Source of the DNA: Orientallactaga sibirica | Lineage: Eukaryota > Chordata > Mammalia > Rodentia > Dipodidae | NCBI GenBank assembly: GCA_036365145.1 | Contig: JAEOAD010000005.1 | Span: 2,852,001 to 2,916,000 of the forward strand | Direction: 5' to 3' | Length of the DNA: 64,000 bases | Shown here: positions 51,812-63,930 of the stretch, piece by piece | How positions within the stretch are numbered: position 1 is the first letter of the stretch | How the letters are laid out: each line of letters opens with the position of its first letter | Program-made: the position numbers and the translations under genes | Notes under the pieces: generated by a model | Database searches by the model: none | What the model was told of the DNA's origin: nothing | Seen by the model: the letters and a program-made list of their open reading frames with translations, nothing else

Positions 51812-53957
51812 TGTTGCTGTTACCTTCACATTGCTGGCACAAAGGACACGACCAAAAGCAGCCTGTGGGAGGAAAGGGTTTAATTTGGCTTACAGACTAG
51901 ATGGGAAGCTCTATGGTGGCAGGGAAAAAGTGGCATGAGCAGAGGCTGGACATCATTAGTGCCTGGAAACATTAGGTTGACAACAGCAGAAAGAGAGGGT
52001 GCCAAAAACTGCCAAGGGAAAGCTGGTTATAACACCATATGCCTAACCCCAACAACACACCTCTTCCAGCAAGCCTGCACATTGCCATCAGCCGGGGACC
52101 TAGCATTCAGCACACATGAGTTTATAGGGTACTCCTAATTCTGATCATCACATTCTGCCCCTGGCCTCCATAAACTGATAACCATCCATGATAGGAAATA
52201 CAATGCATTCAATCCAACTAAAAATGTTTCCATACTTTTCTCAATCTCAACACTATTCAAACATCCCAATAGCCCATGGTCTCTTATGTATTAGACTGTG
52301 AAATCAAAATAACGTAATAGCGAGCTGGAGAGATGGCTTAGTGGTTAAGGCGCCTGCCTCCTAAGCCTAAGAACTCTGGTTCCAATCTCCAGCAGTTCCA
52401 ATCTCCAGGTCCCATGTTTAGCTAGATGTAAAGTGATCCAAGGGCACAATGCTGCACTTGCCCACAAGGGGGCGCGTGCATCTGGATTTCGTTCACAGCA
52501 GCTGAGAGACTGCTGGCGCGCCCATTCTCTGTCTCCCTCTACCCTCTCTCTCTGTGTCTCTCTCTAAAAATAAAAAATAAATTAATTAATTAAATAAATT
52601 AAAAAAAAATAACGTACTAGCACAGAGTAAATATTCACACCGTAAAAAGGGCATTGGGCATAGAAAGGAAAGAATAACCAGTACCAAATCTCAAACAAAC
52701 AAGACAAGCATCAAATTCCACAGCTTCAAGTCCAACATCTTTAACCAATGACAAAGTCTCGGGAGTTCCAATTACTCCCCTCCAGCTGAGCTGCTCACAG
52801 ACAGGGTGGCACTCCATTCTGAGCTGGCAGCTCTCTTTGGTAGCTGTCCCACAGTTCTGGCATCTCCAAACCATCCTTGGGTCTACATGCAAACCACAAT
52901 CTGTCATGCTTCAGCTTATTGGGCGTCCATGCAGGGAATCCAGCAAACCTGCTTCCCATTGCCCAGAGGCTGTATCTAAAAAGCCAAACCATGTTGCAAT
53001 CCAATGATCCTCTCCTTCCTGCACTTGTTACACTAGATAGTCACCAGGTAGGCTACCAAATTTGTTAATCCAGAGGGGGGGGGTGGATAAAACCAACACT
53101 GAAGAGCAAGACATTCCTTCAGCATTCAGGACTCCTGCTTTCAAGAATTCTAGTTCTTCCTGCTGTCCCAATGAAAGTGGCACAGCTAGCCCCATCTCAG
53201 TGGTGCAATCTCTCAAGTAATTGCAGCTGAAAGGGAGATTCTCTAGCCTGGAATTTTCATTTCTTTCTGTGCCATCTGCATGTTCACACCCATCCACTTC
53301 TATGCAACACAACCCTACATGAGTTCTCAGTAAATGGCAGCAAGCTTCTTACACAAACCACCTTTAGCCCCCTCTGGACAAAGTGCTTGGTTCCCATCAT
53401 AGGACAAACCTCACAGGTGGCAGTTCTTACTCCATTTATGTCTTTCAAACACTGACCAGAATGATCCCAGAAGGATCTACTTAGAGTACTACAGGGGTCT
53501 CTTATTTCAAGGTTTCACATCCTTCCACATTCTTCCCACAAGTCAGTTCCATAAGACCAAAACCCACCCAGGATTCTAACAGCAACTACCCCACTGCCCT
53601 GGTTCCAATTTAACTGTTGCAGTTAAATTGCACATTGCTGGTACAACGCATCCAAGTGATAGCAGCTTGTGGGAAAAACGGGTTTATTCTGGTTACAAAC
53701 TTCAAGGGAGGATCTGTTATAGAAGGGGAAAACACGGCATAAGTGGAAGCTGGACATCACTTACTAGCCAACATCAGGTGGACAACAGTTGCAGAACAAT
53801 GTCAAGACTATCCAAGGGAGGCTGGCTGTAACACCCCTAAGCCCAACCCCCAACAACACACCTCCTCCGTCAAGGCTTTAATCCCTAAGATGACACCAGT
53901 TGGGCACCTTGCATTCAGAACACATACGTTTGGGGGGCACCTATTAAAACTACCACA
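51812..53957 (-). mobile_element. Non-autonomous ERVL-MaLR provirus (two LTRs plus internal region)
   Basis: Two related LTRs in the same minus orientation: 51812-52152 and 53615-53957, both starting (+ strand) TGTTGC.GTTA and sharing CACATTGCTGG, GGGTTTA.T.TGG.TTACA, CAACAACACACCTC and GCATTCAG.ACACAT. The 53615-53957 copy is the 5' LTR. Internal sequence 52153-53614 contains CCTCCATAAACTGATAACCA, CATCATAGGACAAACCTCAC and TATGTCTTTCAAACACTGAC, which I recall from rodent MaLR internal regions. There is no gag/pol frame, as usual for this non-autonomous class. The LTRs differ at many positions, so the insertion is old. Flanking AAGTC and AAGTG could be a mutated 5-bp target duplication. Confidence 0.75.
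52323..52606 (+). mobile_element. tRNA-derived SINE, long form, inside the MaLR provirus
   Basis: Head GAGCTGGAGAGATGGCTTAG, CCTAAGAACTCTGGTTCCAA and CAGCAGCTGAGAGACTGCTG, with AATTAATTAAAT tail. TTCCAATCTCCAG is locally duplicated. Near-perfect 14-bp target-site duplication ending AATAACGTA(A/C)TAG at 52307-52320 and 52607-52620. CCCACAAGGGGGCGCG at 52461-52476 is CTCF-like. Confidence 0.95.
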
Positions 53958-53961
53958 AGTG

Positions 53962-53983
53962 TTTTTTTTTTTTTTTTTTTTTT
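53962..53983. repeat. poly(T) run, 22 bases
   Basis: Homopolymer immediately right of the MaLR 5' LTR. Confidence 0.95.
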
Positions 53984-54520
53984 AAGCATTTGTCTTCTCC
54001 ATGTTTTGCACAGCAACATATTTAGATAGAGTAATTCAATGACATTATTGGAGCTTTATCCGGTGACTAATGAATGAAAATTTGAAGTTGCCAAAATTAG
54101 GTTGTTCCACGTGTAGTAGTATTTTTTTTCTCATTATACCCACACTGACATGTTTTAGCCAACCCACAGATTACAAAACTGTTTCTACCTATCTGAGTTA
54201 GATGGGTGCCGAAGGTAAGGCATGCCAAAGAGTGCAGTCTGTGGCACGTCAGGGCACTAATGTTTCCACTGGGGTTCCTAGGCATGCATTCTTGTTTCCA
54301 TGGTGATAAGTGGCAAGTGGACACATCTTTGTAATTTCCAAAGAGTGATACTGTGTGCCTGGGTACCTTACAGGTAGAAACTTCTGGTTATTTGATGGCA
54401 TTTCTTTTTCATCACGAGATGCTTGATTTACGTGCTATGGAAAGACAAAGTTGGCAATAACTTCCAAGATGCATTCATTGCATGGATTTTCAGTAAAGTT
54501 TTCTGTTGAAACATAATTCT

Positions 54521-54726
54521 GGGACTGGAGAGATGGCTTAGCAGTTAAGGCATTTGCCTGCAAAGCCAAAGGCTCCTGGTTCGACTTTAGGACAGACATA
54601 AGCCAGATGCACAAGGGAGCACATGCATCTGGAGTTCATTTGCAGTGGCTGGAGGCCTCAGGGCACCCATTCTCTCCCTCTCTCTTGCTGTCAAATAAAT
54701 AAATAAAAATAAAATCTTTTTTAAAA
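54521..54726 (+). mobile_element. tRNA-derived SINE (short form)
   Basis: Head GGGACTGGAGAGATGGCTTA, AAGCCAGATGCACAAGGGAG, CATCTGGAGTTCATTTGCAG, (AAAT)n tail. AATTCTG-type repeats flank it. Confidence 0.93.
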
Positions 54727-55732
54727 AAATTCTGAAGCACAAACATAAATATGGACCTGAGCTTAAATGATCTATGACCAAAGTATGTGACTTCAGTTTC
54801 CTCTTTACAGGCCATCTGTGTTTTCTTCATTTGATAGAGTTGAATAACCAACACAGTCATCAAATTACTTAATATCAGTGTTGGACACATTTATTATTAT
54901 GGTAGATGCAGAGTTACATTAAGCATATAAGGCACACTAAAGCAAAAACTGTGTTTAATGTATACTGAATATTTTCCAAAGATTCATTAAGTACATTGGT
55001 GCCTTGTTTATCTAACTATAAAAAATAAGCCAACAATTAAACCAATAAACACATCTCTTTCAATGAAGACCAGGCTAGGGCATTGCAATCCGCTATCACT
55101 GAACAGGACACTTTTGGACAATACGATTAAGGAAAGGTTTGATCAGGAACTAAATGCCAGCAATGATCACAACTACCATGGCACAGTAGTGAGAAGGATA
55201 AAGTCTTGGTGGTCTACATGCCACAGGAACAACACAGAGTTTGTCTGCTGATTGGACTGTGACTGACAGATAGAGTCTGAATCTAAGTGAAAATAATGAA
55301 AAGACTCCCAAGTATGATGAATATTGTCCTGGGTGATACACTGTTTTCATAAACAAGTATAGAAATATTTCAGTTCTTCATCTGTAACATTAAAGTGTAA
55401 CTGAAAAAAAACATGTAAATATCTGCATCGGCATATGAATCAATAAAAACATTTTAAGAACACATTTGATCTGTTCATGACATAAACATGTTAGTTGACA
55501 ACTATAGGAGTATTACAATTTATGTTTCCACAATGTCATGTCAATCATTTTTGTGAGCATGATTTAATGGAAAAAGCCATCTACATGCCCCATCACTTTG
55601 TGTAGAAGACGTCTTTCCATACTGCAGAAAGGGGTATTGCTCTATAGCAATCATAGCTTTTTGCAAAAATGTTTTATTGCAAAAGAATATGTATTAACAA
55701 ATTTAATTCAGATTATTAAAAATAAAATTTAG

Positions 55733-55893
55733 ACTGGGCAAGGTGGCACACGCCTTTAATCCCAGCATTTGGGAGGCACAGGTAGGAGGATCGCCACGAG
55801 TTCAAGGCCACCCTGAGAATACAGAGTGAATTGCAGGTCAGCCTGGAATAGAGTGATAACCTACCTTGAAAAACCAAAAAATTAAAAAATAAA
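55733..55893 (+). mobile_element. B1-type SINE
   Basis: GACTGGGCAAGGTGGCACAC, GCCTTTAATCCCAGCATTTG, AAGGCCACCCTGAGAATACA, A-rich tail. Target-site duplication AAATAAAATTTA at 55720-55731 and 55894-55905. Confidence 0.95.
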
Positions 55894-56292
55894 TAAATAA
55901 AATTTAAGTGTCTAAATGTTAATGTGGTCTCTTTAAAAACCTCTAATCACTTTAAATTTTATTTTATTAGATTTAATTGGAAATATTTAATTCTCCATTT
56001 CTCATGATTCATTATGATTTTAAGAACTCATAAGTTTCTAAATGAGAAAATATGTCATAATACTAATATATGAATATATCTGTTGCCTTATGATTTACAA
56101 AATTATTTTAAATGAATTATGTCTTTTGATCTTCTTAATAGTCTTTCAAGAGTCATTAAAATCTAAAACCAGAAAGATATTATGAATTTAATAAGTAAGG
56201 TAATTTATACCAACGCATTCTATTTAGGAAGCTAAGTTGGTAGGTTAATTATGGAAAATACTCAGGCAAATATTAAAATACATCAAGGAACT

Positions 56293-56562
56293 TGGGCTGG
56301 AGAGATGGCTTAGTGGTTAAGGCGCCTGCCTCCTAAGCCTAAGAACGCTGGTTCCAATCTCTATCTAGGTCCCACGTTTAGCCAGATGCAAAGTGACGCA
56401 AGGGTGCAATGCCACACTTGACCACAAGGGGGCACACACATCTGGATTTCATTCACAGCAGCTGAGAGACTGATGGCGCTCCCATCTCTATCTGTCTCCT
56501 CTCTCTCTCTCTCTGTCGGTCTCTCTCTGTGTCTCTCTCCAAAAAATAAATTAAAATAAAAA
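56293..56562 (+). mobile_element. tRNA-derived SINE, long form
   Basis: GGGCTGGAGAGATGGCTTAG, CCTCCTAAGCCTAAGAACGC, AAAGTGACGCAAGGGTGCAA, CCACAAGGGGGCACAC and a CT-rich tract. Perfect 18-bp target-site duplication AAAATACATCAAGGAACT at 56275-56292 and 56563-56580. It is among the least degraded copies here. Confidence 0.97.
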
Positions 56563-57501
56563 AAAATACATCAAGGAACTCAAGAATTGCTCACTAAGTA
56601 ATGCACTTACATACTAATATATCACAGGTGATTTACCTAACCCCTTTACCATCAAACCGTTCACCCAAGAACTTTATAGAGTTTTATTCTTCCTTAATCA
56701 CCATCTTGTGTTCCCAACATTCACACAGGTAGGAACATTACTCTAAAAGTATGAACATTAGATGACACTGATAGTAAGTATATGAAAAAAATAGATAATT
56801 CAATTTCAATTTTTATGAAAATTAAGAAGTTTGAATCCATTTTTAAAGAGCACCATCATAAATTTCTACCATGAGAAATGACTCAAAGAAATACATGCAT
56901 GCTTCGATACTAAAGTAATCATGATGAAAACGTTAAAGGTGAAGACATATTTGAGTTATTTGCTTTCATTCTTAGTATCAAGAATAGTTTAATGGTTTTC
57001 ATCATCTGGGAAGATTTGGGCATGCAAAACAACACAAAAGAATATTTCAGGCTAGGTCCCCAGAGACATGTGTCAGTATGCATAATAATGATGGTGACAT
57101 TCGATAGCACTATTCAAACACTTTCTTGGCAGTCACAGCAAGAAACAAGCTGCTGCCCTTTGGCCACGGAGACTGGAGTGTCTCTTCCAGTCATCTGTCC
57201 AGATGGAAGAGTGACACGCAGAGCCACGAGGGACATTAATGGAGCAGACTTGCAATAATCAGAGAAAAAGACAAAACAACAGACATGCCATTTTCGCTTT
57301 AGAATTTTTTTTTTCTTAAAAAAATTCAACTAAAGTGAATATTGTTTTTTCACTTATCAAGTTGGGAATATTAAAATATAATGATGGTTAAAGAAATTCT
57401 GTATCTATTACTCTGTTCCCCTGGGGGCCTAATATCAGTGATGAGGTACATGGGGAACATTACATCATACTAAATGTTATTATGCTTCATTAAAATATTT
57501 T

Positions 57502-57854
57502 TAATATTTCATTTATTAGAGAAATAACAGAGAAAGAGAATGGGTACACCAGGTCCTCTAGCCACTGCAAATGAACTCCAGACACATGTGCCAATTTGTG
57601 CATCTGGTTTATGTGAGTACTAAGGAATTAAACCTAGATCCTTAGGCTTTGCAGGCAGGTGCCTTAACTGCTAAGCCATCTCTCCAGCACCCATTAATTT
57701 TTTGTTTTGTTTTGTTTCTCGAGGAAGGGTCTCACTCTGGCCCAGGCTGACCTGGAATTAACTATGTGGTCTCAGGGTGGCCTCAGACTCACGGCGATCC
57801 TCCTACCTCTGCCTCCTGAGTGCTGGGATTAAAGGCGTGTGCCACCATGCCCGG
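57502..57854 (-). mobile_element. Composite SINE: B1 joined to a tRNA-derived SINE
   Basis: In minus orientation a B1 (57854 down to about 57722, head CCGGGCATGGTGGCACACG) ends in an (AAAAC)n tail and runs directly into a short-form tRNA-derived SINE (57691 down to about 57502). The whole unit has one perfect 11-bp flanking repeat TAAAATATTTT at 57491-57501 and 57855-57865. Confidence 0.85.
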
Positions 57855-58839
57855 TAAAATATTTTGATAAATATAAATCAATCAATTAGTATTATAAAAG
57901 GCAAAATACTGGTAGGGCCATTGTCTATGCTAGTATAAAGAATATAAAAGAGAGAACTCCACATCAGGTGCCCTATAAACTGAACTCTACACATTTCACT
58001 TGGAACTCTGCTACACACTGGCCAGCAGGATGGAATGATTTGGTTGCGTTGCAAATCTTAATAAGTCTCCAGCTGCACACTAAAAAAAAAGTAATCACTT
58101 AGTTTTGAACTTTCTTCTTTGTCAACGTAGTTTCCAAAGGTAAGCATTTGTTAGATCAATATATGCTACCACCAGCCATCCCATGACACAAACACAGTTT
58201 ATCTACATTTTACTTGCTAATGTCATAGTTGCAGTTGTTGAGCCTTTCAACATTAATATCCCTTGCCAATATAATCATTTATATGCTGCACCGGAGTTAT
58301 CAAAACCTTTCTTATCCTTAGGCAAGCAATATCATGTCTCCACATACCTGCGATGAAAGTGAATTAGACTGTATTCCCAAAGGAATCCAGTATAAGTGGC
58401 TAATTATAGACTTTGTTACATGTGACTTTATTATCAAATTATTTTTCTATGAAATGTAAAACCCTGGAAGGAATTTTTCCTTTTAAAAAAAGATAATGAA
58501 TATTGACAAACCTTGAATTTATAATAAATTATAAATATTTGCACAGAAATCTTTTTCTAGGTCAACACATTGTTAACTTGAAAAAAAAATCTGTTATTTT
58601 CCCATTCATTTATTTATTCATCCATTTATCTATTCATTCGCCCAAAAATAATAGCTATTAAGCACCTAATCTATTCTGGGTACTTTTCTGAGGAGCAGTA
58701 AAGTTGAAAGATATAACAATACTCTCACAGCAGTTACAGTTCATCTTTAATTTGGAGGCATTCTATATTTAATATCTGCTTCTTTTTCTTCTTGAAACTC
58801 AAATTTATATCTCTTAAGCAAGTCCATCTATATATTTAT

Positions 58840-59010
58840 ACAGTAAGTATTTCATCAAGATCTAGCAAACTGAACTTTTCCCTTTTAAACTGATGAATTC
58901 ACACCTTGAAAACAGCTCACAATTCTCTACAGTAAGTATTTCATCAAGATCTAGCACACTGAGCATTTCCCCTTTAAACTGATGAATTCACACCTTGAAA
59001 ACAGCTCCCA
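58840..59010. repeat. 89-bp tandem duplication
   Basis: CAGTAAGTATTTCATCAAGA begins at 58841 and again at 58930, followed in both copies by TCTAGCA(A/C)ACTGA and AAACTGATGAATTCACACCT. Only a few differences between copies, so it is fairly recent. Confidence 0.95.
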
Positions 59011-60257
59011 AATCCAGTGCTACTGGTTACTTCCCTACCTCATTCAAATGACAGAAATAAAGTTGATAATATTACACGTTTGCAATCATTCATATTCATA
59101 GACTGTTTTACATTCTCCCTCTCAAGTTTCAGTTGCTGGACTGTGGTTTATTGGGTGACTAGGTTTTGAAATAAAGACCAGGGTTGTTTTAGGCAGTAGT
59201 CTGTTGAAGTAGCCCATGATGTCACCATCATCCAGTTAGTCACAACACTTACAGACACTTTTCCTGCTCTTATGAGTTGGAAAAAACCCAAGACTAGTCT
59301 TTGCACAAAGTTCTTCATGTATATAACCAACAATTTTTTTCCACTGCAAAGGGAGAGCTATTTCTTTTAAAGAAGGATTGAAGATTGGAAGTTGCTTGCT
59401 TCAGACCACCAACCTGGTGTAGATGAGGCACGAGTCTGGACAAAGTTCTACCTTCAAGGCTGCAGCCTTCAACATCCCAAGGCCACCTGCTTTCTCCAAG
59501 GAGCGGTCACTAGTTCCCTCTCTTCAGGCTCTAATTCTTCAAATAATATCCCTTGCCTGGCCGCACACCCAGGTATTTCCAATTGTAAAGTATTACCTGA
59601 AGGCAAACAACAACTATGTTCCAAGATCTCAACAATATATCTTACTGAAACGACTGTTTGGGCATTGTCACATTACACGAGACATTTTATGAAGCATTTA
59701 TAACTCTATCTGTGAGTGAGGGGAAGAAAGGTTTTGTGAGTATTTTTGTTTGTTTTAAGTCGAGCTGTGCTTGAACATTTGCTCTTCTCTGGACTAGGAC
59801 AGGTGTAGCTGAAATTGAATTAGTGTCCATCAAGCTTGGGTCTCAAGTTGTGAAGCAACAGGCACCTGCTTTCTATTGAGTCCATGGGTGGAGTGGAGAA
59901 GAGGTGGACGAGCTTTAGTTCCTGGACCCCCCCCCCCCATCAAATGCTTCCCATTGTAACCTTTCCTCTTTGCCCAAGAAAGTTTTCTTTTGGTGCCATA
60001 ATAATTTTTTTCAGGCATCCACTATATAATTTAACTATAAAATACTATGTAAATACATTAATAGTACTTGAAGATTATTTACCTGTGCTTTAATAAAAGG
60101 ATGATTAAAAAGCTGATCTGGTACAGGAAGGATTGGAAGCGGGAACAGTTCTAAGGAGTTCCAGTTAAAACAACAGGCGTCCTTGTCTCAAGTGAAATTT
60201 CATTATGTATAAAACTGGAACTGCACATGGACAGTACAGTAAAAATAGTTGCACAAA

Positions 60258-60420
60258 GCTGGGCGTGATGGCGCATGCCTTTAATCCCAGTACCTGGGAG
60301 GCAAGGTAGGAGGATCGAACGCTGTGAGTTCAAGGCCACCTTGAGACTACATAGTGAATTCCAGGTTAGCCTGGGCTAGAATGAGACCCTACCTTGAAAA
60401 AAAAAAAAAAAAAAAAAAAA
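60258..60420 (+). mobile_element. B1-type SINE
   Basis: AGCTGGGCGTGATGGCGCAT, GCCTTTAATCCCAGTACCTG, AAGGCCACCTTGAGACTACA, ending in about 21 A residues. The long uninterrupted A tail suggests a young copy. Confidence 0.95.
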
Positions 60421-60721
60421 GGAACCTTTGTGGTCAAGGGCTTTGTCTAATTGGAATTTGTTTTCTTTACCGAGTCAGAGCAACTCCCAACACAGTGACA
60501 CAAACCAGCACTCGTGCTTATGAGATGAATGTATATGTGGGGAAGCAGCCAGCTGACTTCCATAGGAAACTGAACAACACTGTGCCATGGCTGTTCATGT
60601 TGAACAGAACAGACAAGAGTTTGACATTCCAGTGGGACGTCTCACACAGTTACCATACACTAGAGATAAACTAGAAGCTTCCCCATGATTTGATCAGCAA
60701 GAAAGAAAAAGGAAATAGGGG

Positions 60722-61085
60722 ACAAAGGCATGGCATACTTAGTAAAGCACTTGCTCAGCAAGCGTGAGAATTGGAGCTCAGATTCTCCAGCCCCCACACA
60801 CGTGACAGGTGACTGTGCATCACTCCTGGAAACCCAGCACTTGTAAGTGGAAGCAGCAGATTCCTAGGAAATACTGGTAATCTAGACTAGGGGAATGGGG
60901 TGGGTTCTGGCTTCAAGGAACAGACTCTGCCTCAGAAAATAAGGAGGAAAATGATCACAGAAAACCCCACTATCAACCTCTGACCTTCACATTCACGTGC
61001 ATACGCATTCGTGTATACCTGCATGCACAGAACAGCCACATGCACCTTAACACACTGAGATACATGAATACACATACACTGGCCA
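60722..61085 (+). mobile_element. B4/RSINE1-type SINE
   Basis: AGTAAAGCACTTGCTCAGCA, ATTCTCCAGCCCCCACACAC, CTGGAAACCCAGCACTTG, CTCTGCCTCAGAAAATAAGG, CCTCTGACCTTCACATTCAC and a CATG-rich tail. Confidence 0.7.
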
Positions 61086-61281
61086 TAAAAGAGAATTGTT
61101 AGGTAAAAAAGTAGGGTCCCCGAGCAGCAAACGAACTGTTGTAGGTCATATTAAAGTGTAGAATGTATTTTGAGTACTAAAAGAAACCAGAAGAGAGATC
61201 CAGGTATCATGACCTGGTAAGGATGGTTGTGAAAAAGATCAGCTTAATGTATTACCAAGAACAAAAGAACGTGCATAAGGA

Positions 61282-61464
61282 GGGTTGGAGAGATGGCTTA
61301 GCGGTTAGGGTGCTAGCCTGTGAAGCCCAAGGATCCAGGATCGATTCCCCAATACTCACACAAAACCAGATGCATTGGAGTTTGTTTGTAGTAGCTAGGG
61401 ACCCTGATGCACCTATATTCTCTCTCTCTTTCAAATAAATAAAAAATAAAATATTTTTAAAAAA
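61282..61464 (+). mobile_element. tRNA-derived SINE (short form)
   Basis: GGGTTGGAGAGATGGCTTAG, TGTGAAGCCCAAGGATCCAG, TTGGAGTTTGTTTGTAGTAG, AAATAAATAAAA tail. 15-bp target-site duplication with two mismatches (GAACGTGCATAAGGA / GAAAATGCATAAGGA) at 61267-61281 and 61465-61479. Confidence 0.95.
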
Positions 61465-61514
61465 GAAAATGCATAAGGAAAATCTTGAACCACAAGAAGA
61501 GACATTTTGATAAC

Positions 61515-61895
61515 TTAATTCCTGGAACATGTGACTGTGACTACATGTTAAAAGACTTTTTACAGATGCAATTAAATTAAGATGAGGACATTGGGGTGCC
61601 ATATGACAATTGTCCTTGTAAGAAAAAGATGAGGCAGGAAAGCAGCTCACAGGGAGCGCATCCTGTAACGCTGACAGCCCCGGTCATTGTTGGGCTTGCA
61701 CGAGCTGAGGAAGGACATCCAGGGCAGAAGCTGTGCAGAGAGCTGGGCTTTCACCTCACAGACTTGGGAAACAGCCTTTCCGAGACACCTTGAACTTAGA
61801 CTCTGGCTTCCAGAATGAGAAAGACTAACTTGCTATTGTTTTAAATAAATAAGCACACACTTAGTAGCACTTTGTTAGAGCAGTACTAACACATA
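61515..61895 (+). mobile_element. MLT1-like MaLR LTR
   Basis: GTGACTGTGACTACATGTTA, TTTTTACAGATGCAATTAAA, TTAAGATGAGGACATTGGGG, TTGTCCTTGTAAGAAAAAGA, then TCTGGCTTCCAGAATGAGAA and AGCACTTTGTTAGAGCAGTA follow the order of mammalian MLT1-type LTRs. Confidence 0.7.
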
Positions 61896-62719
61896 ATGTA
61901 CACAAGCAATGCAATGCTGGGAAAGTGGTCTCTAGACAGACATGCAGATGCATTTTGAGCAATGCAGCCTTATGTGTAAAACACATTATCACCCACATTA
62001 AAATGAAACAGATGAAAATATCATAAGAAAAAAAGCATTTAACAAATTATACCAGTAATCATATATCTTTAATTATTCAATTTTAAGATATATATATATA
62101 TATATAAATTTTGAAGTCTAAACTGGACTAGATGTTAAATTTTCTTGTGTTACATGATCCAATAATCTAATTTAAATCAATAAATACAAATTATTTTGGA
62201 TATTTATGCTTTATGAAAAATTATGGAAAGAAAAATGTTCAACAGACTTGATTACAAATCCACTGATTCATGAGACCCCTTGTGTTGATCCAAATAATGA
62301 TTTATTTAACATAGAACAGTTAAAAATGTCAAGCTGTCAACAACCCAAATGGCATACATTCAAAACTTGAGCTGAAAGTGTGTGAACACGGCAGGCTTCT
62401 AACCCCCTCCAACTTAAAAAGGAGCGCACCTTCTGCTTGTAGCAGAAATTGATATGTAATGAGGCCTCACACGAGGAAGGTGTTTAAGGTTGACACTATG
62501 CATTAAAAGAAATACTCAAATGCATTATACAACATAAAAAAGAACCTAGGGGGAAATACTCATAAAACAGAGCACCTCTGTATTTTGTCAACAACTTGCA
62601 ACAAACCCCGAAAGCAAAGATGTCATCTTAACGTGCTATGCTAAATGCGAAGGGGACTGATGAACCGCAATGGAAATCATGAACAGTTCTTTGAAATCTG
62701 AATTGGTATGGTTCATAGA

Positions 62720-62748
62720 AAACAAACAAACAAACAAACAAAAAAAAC
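62720..62748. repeat. (CAAA)n run
   Basis: Five or so CAAA units followed by an A run. Confidence 0.9.
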
Positions 62749-63204
62749 CCACCTAGTTTGGAAATAGAAGACGAATGCATTGCTGCTAGCTCAGCCAGCC
62801 CAAGGCATTAAACACCACCCATGTGCTGATAACTCCCAATGCTTTCACCTCAGCTCTGCCCTCCCCAGAGAGCAACGGACTCACTCCCCCAACTGCCTAC
62901 CTCGGGGTATTTGTCTACCAGACTTCTCCAAGTTCATACACCAGGATAGAGTTGTTATTTCTTCCTTCACCCTCATCTCGTCCCCTCCAGGGCTGTCTTC
63001 TTTCCTTGTCATGCTCCCTCTGTGAGATCATCAACATCGCAGGGGACAGAAACATCAAAGAGACTGCAAAGAAGTCCCTTCCTCACACCTCCCGAAACAC
63101 GACAGACAGAGGGGGTGCTCCTATTATACTGTAAACTATACCCTGAAACCCTTCATATCTTCTCCACTGTTGGCAGTCAGCCTTCCATCTCTAGTTTAGA
63201 CTTC

Positions 63205-63345
63205 TGTCTGGGTGCTGGGCACCCCTGTAAACCAGCTTCTCAGGAGGCTGAGTTGGAGAAACACAGCTGCTCCCAAAATCAAGATCAGCTCGGTCAGCAC
63301 ACTGAACCCTTATCTCAGAAAGTAAATAAAGCAACAATAAAACAA
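63205..63345 (+). mobile_element. Old B1-like SINE
   Basis: GGGTGCTGGGCACCCCTGTA, CCAGCTTCTCAGGAGGCTGA, then TTATCTCAGAAAGTAAATAA. Heavily diverged from the other B1 copies. Confidence 0.55.
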
Positions 63346-63549
63346 AATACACTTCTTCGAGAGCATACTGCATGGTTTCACTTTCTCTCTTGCTTCTGAC
63401 CTCAACCTACTATGCCACTCAGTTGTCCTTCCACAGACTTGTCTGACTTCTTATTCATATAGTTTCACTTGTTTGCTTGCAATGTTGAAGTGGCTTACTG
63501 TGAATCATTGCTCTTAATTTCATCATCTTCACAGTGTATCACAGTTACA

Positions 63550-63930
63550 TGATCCTGCTGGATTCTCCCTTCTTAATGTCGTCGTCGTCATCATCATCAT
63601 CATCATCATCATCTCTATAATACATGAAGTGCCTGAACCTGCTGGATCCTCCCTGAACATCATCACCTCCACCATCTATCACAGAGTGCCCAATCCTGCT
63701 GCATTCTCCCTTCTTCTTCTCCTCCTCCTCCTCCTCTTCAACATCATCATAATCACCTGCAGCAGCAGCAACATCTCTATAACCCATCACAGAGTACCTG
63801 ACCCTGCTGGATTCTCCATTACCGTCATCACCCCCCCCCATCTAGCATACAGTTCTGACCCTGCTGGATTCTCCATTACCATCATCACCACCCCCCCCAT
63901 CTAGCATACAGTACCTGACCCTGCTGCGTT
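63550..63930. repeat. Compound repeat: CCTGCTGGATTCTCC units separated by triplet runs
   Basis: Six copies of a CCTGCTGGATTCTCC-like block at about 63553, 63636, 63693, 63801, 63858 and 63919. Between them lie (GTC)n, (ATC)n, (TTC/CTC)n, (CAG)n and poly(C) runs, and TCTAGCATACAGT repeats in the last two units. Confidence 0.9.

Noticed and set aside
63545..63841. Acidic minus-strand frame with Asp and Glu runs
   Set aside because: It is only the translation of ATC and CTC/TTC repeats.
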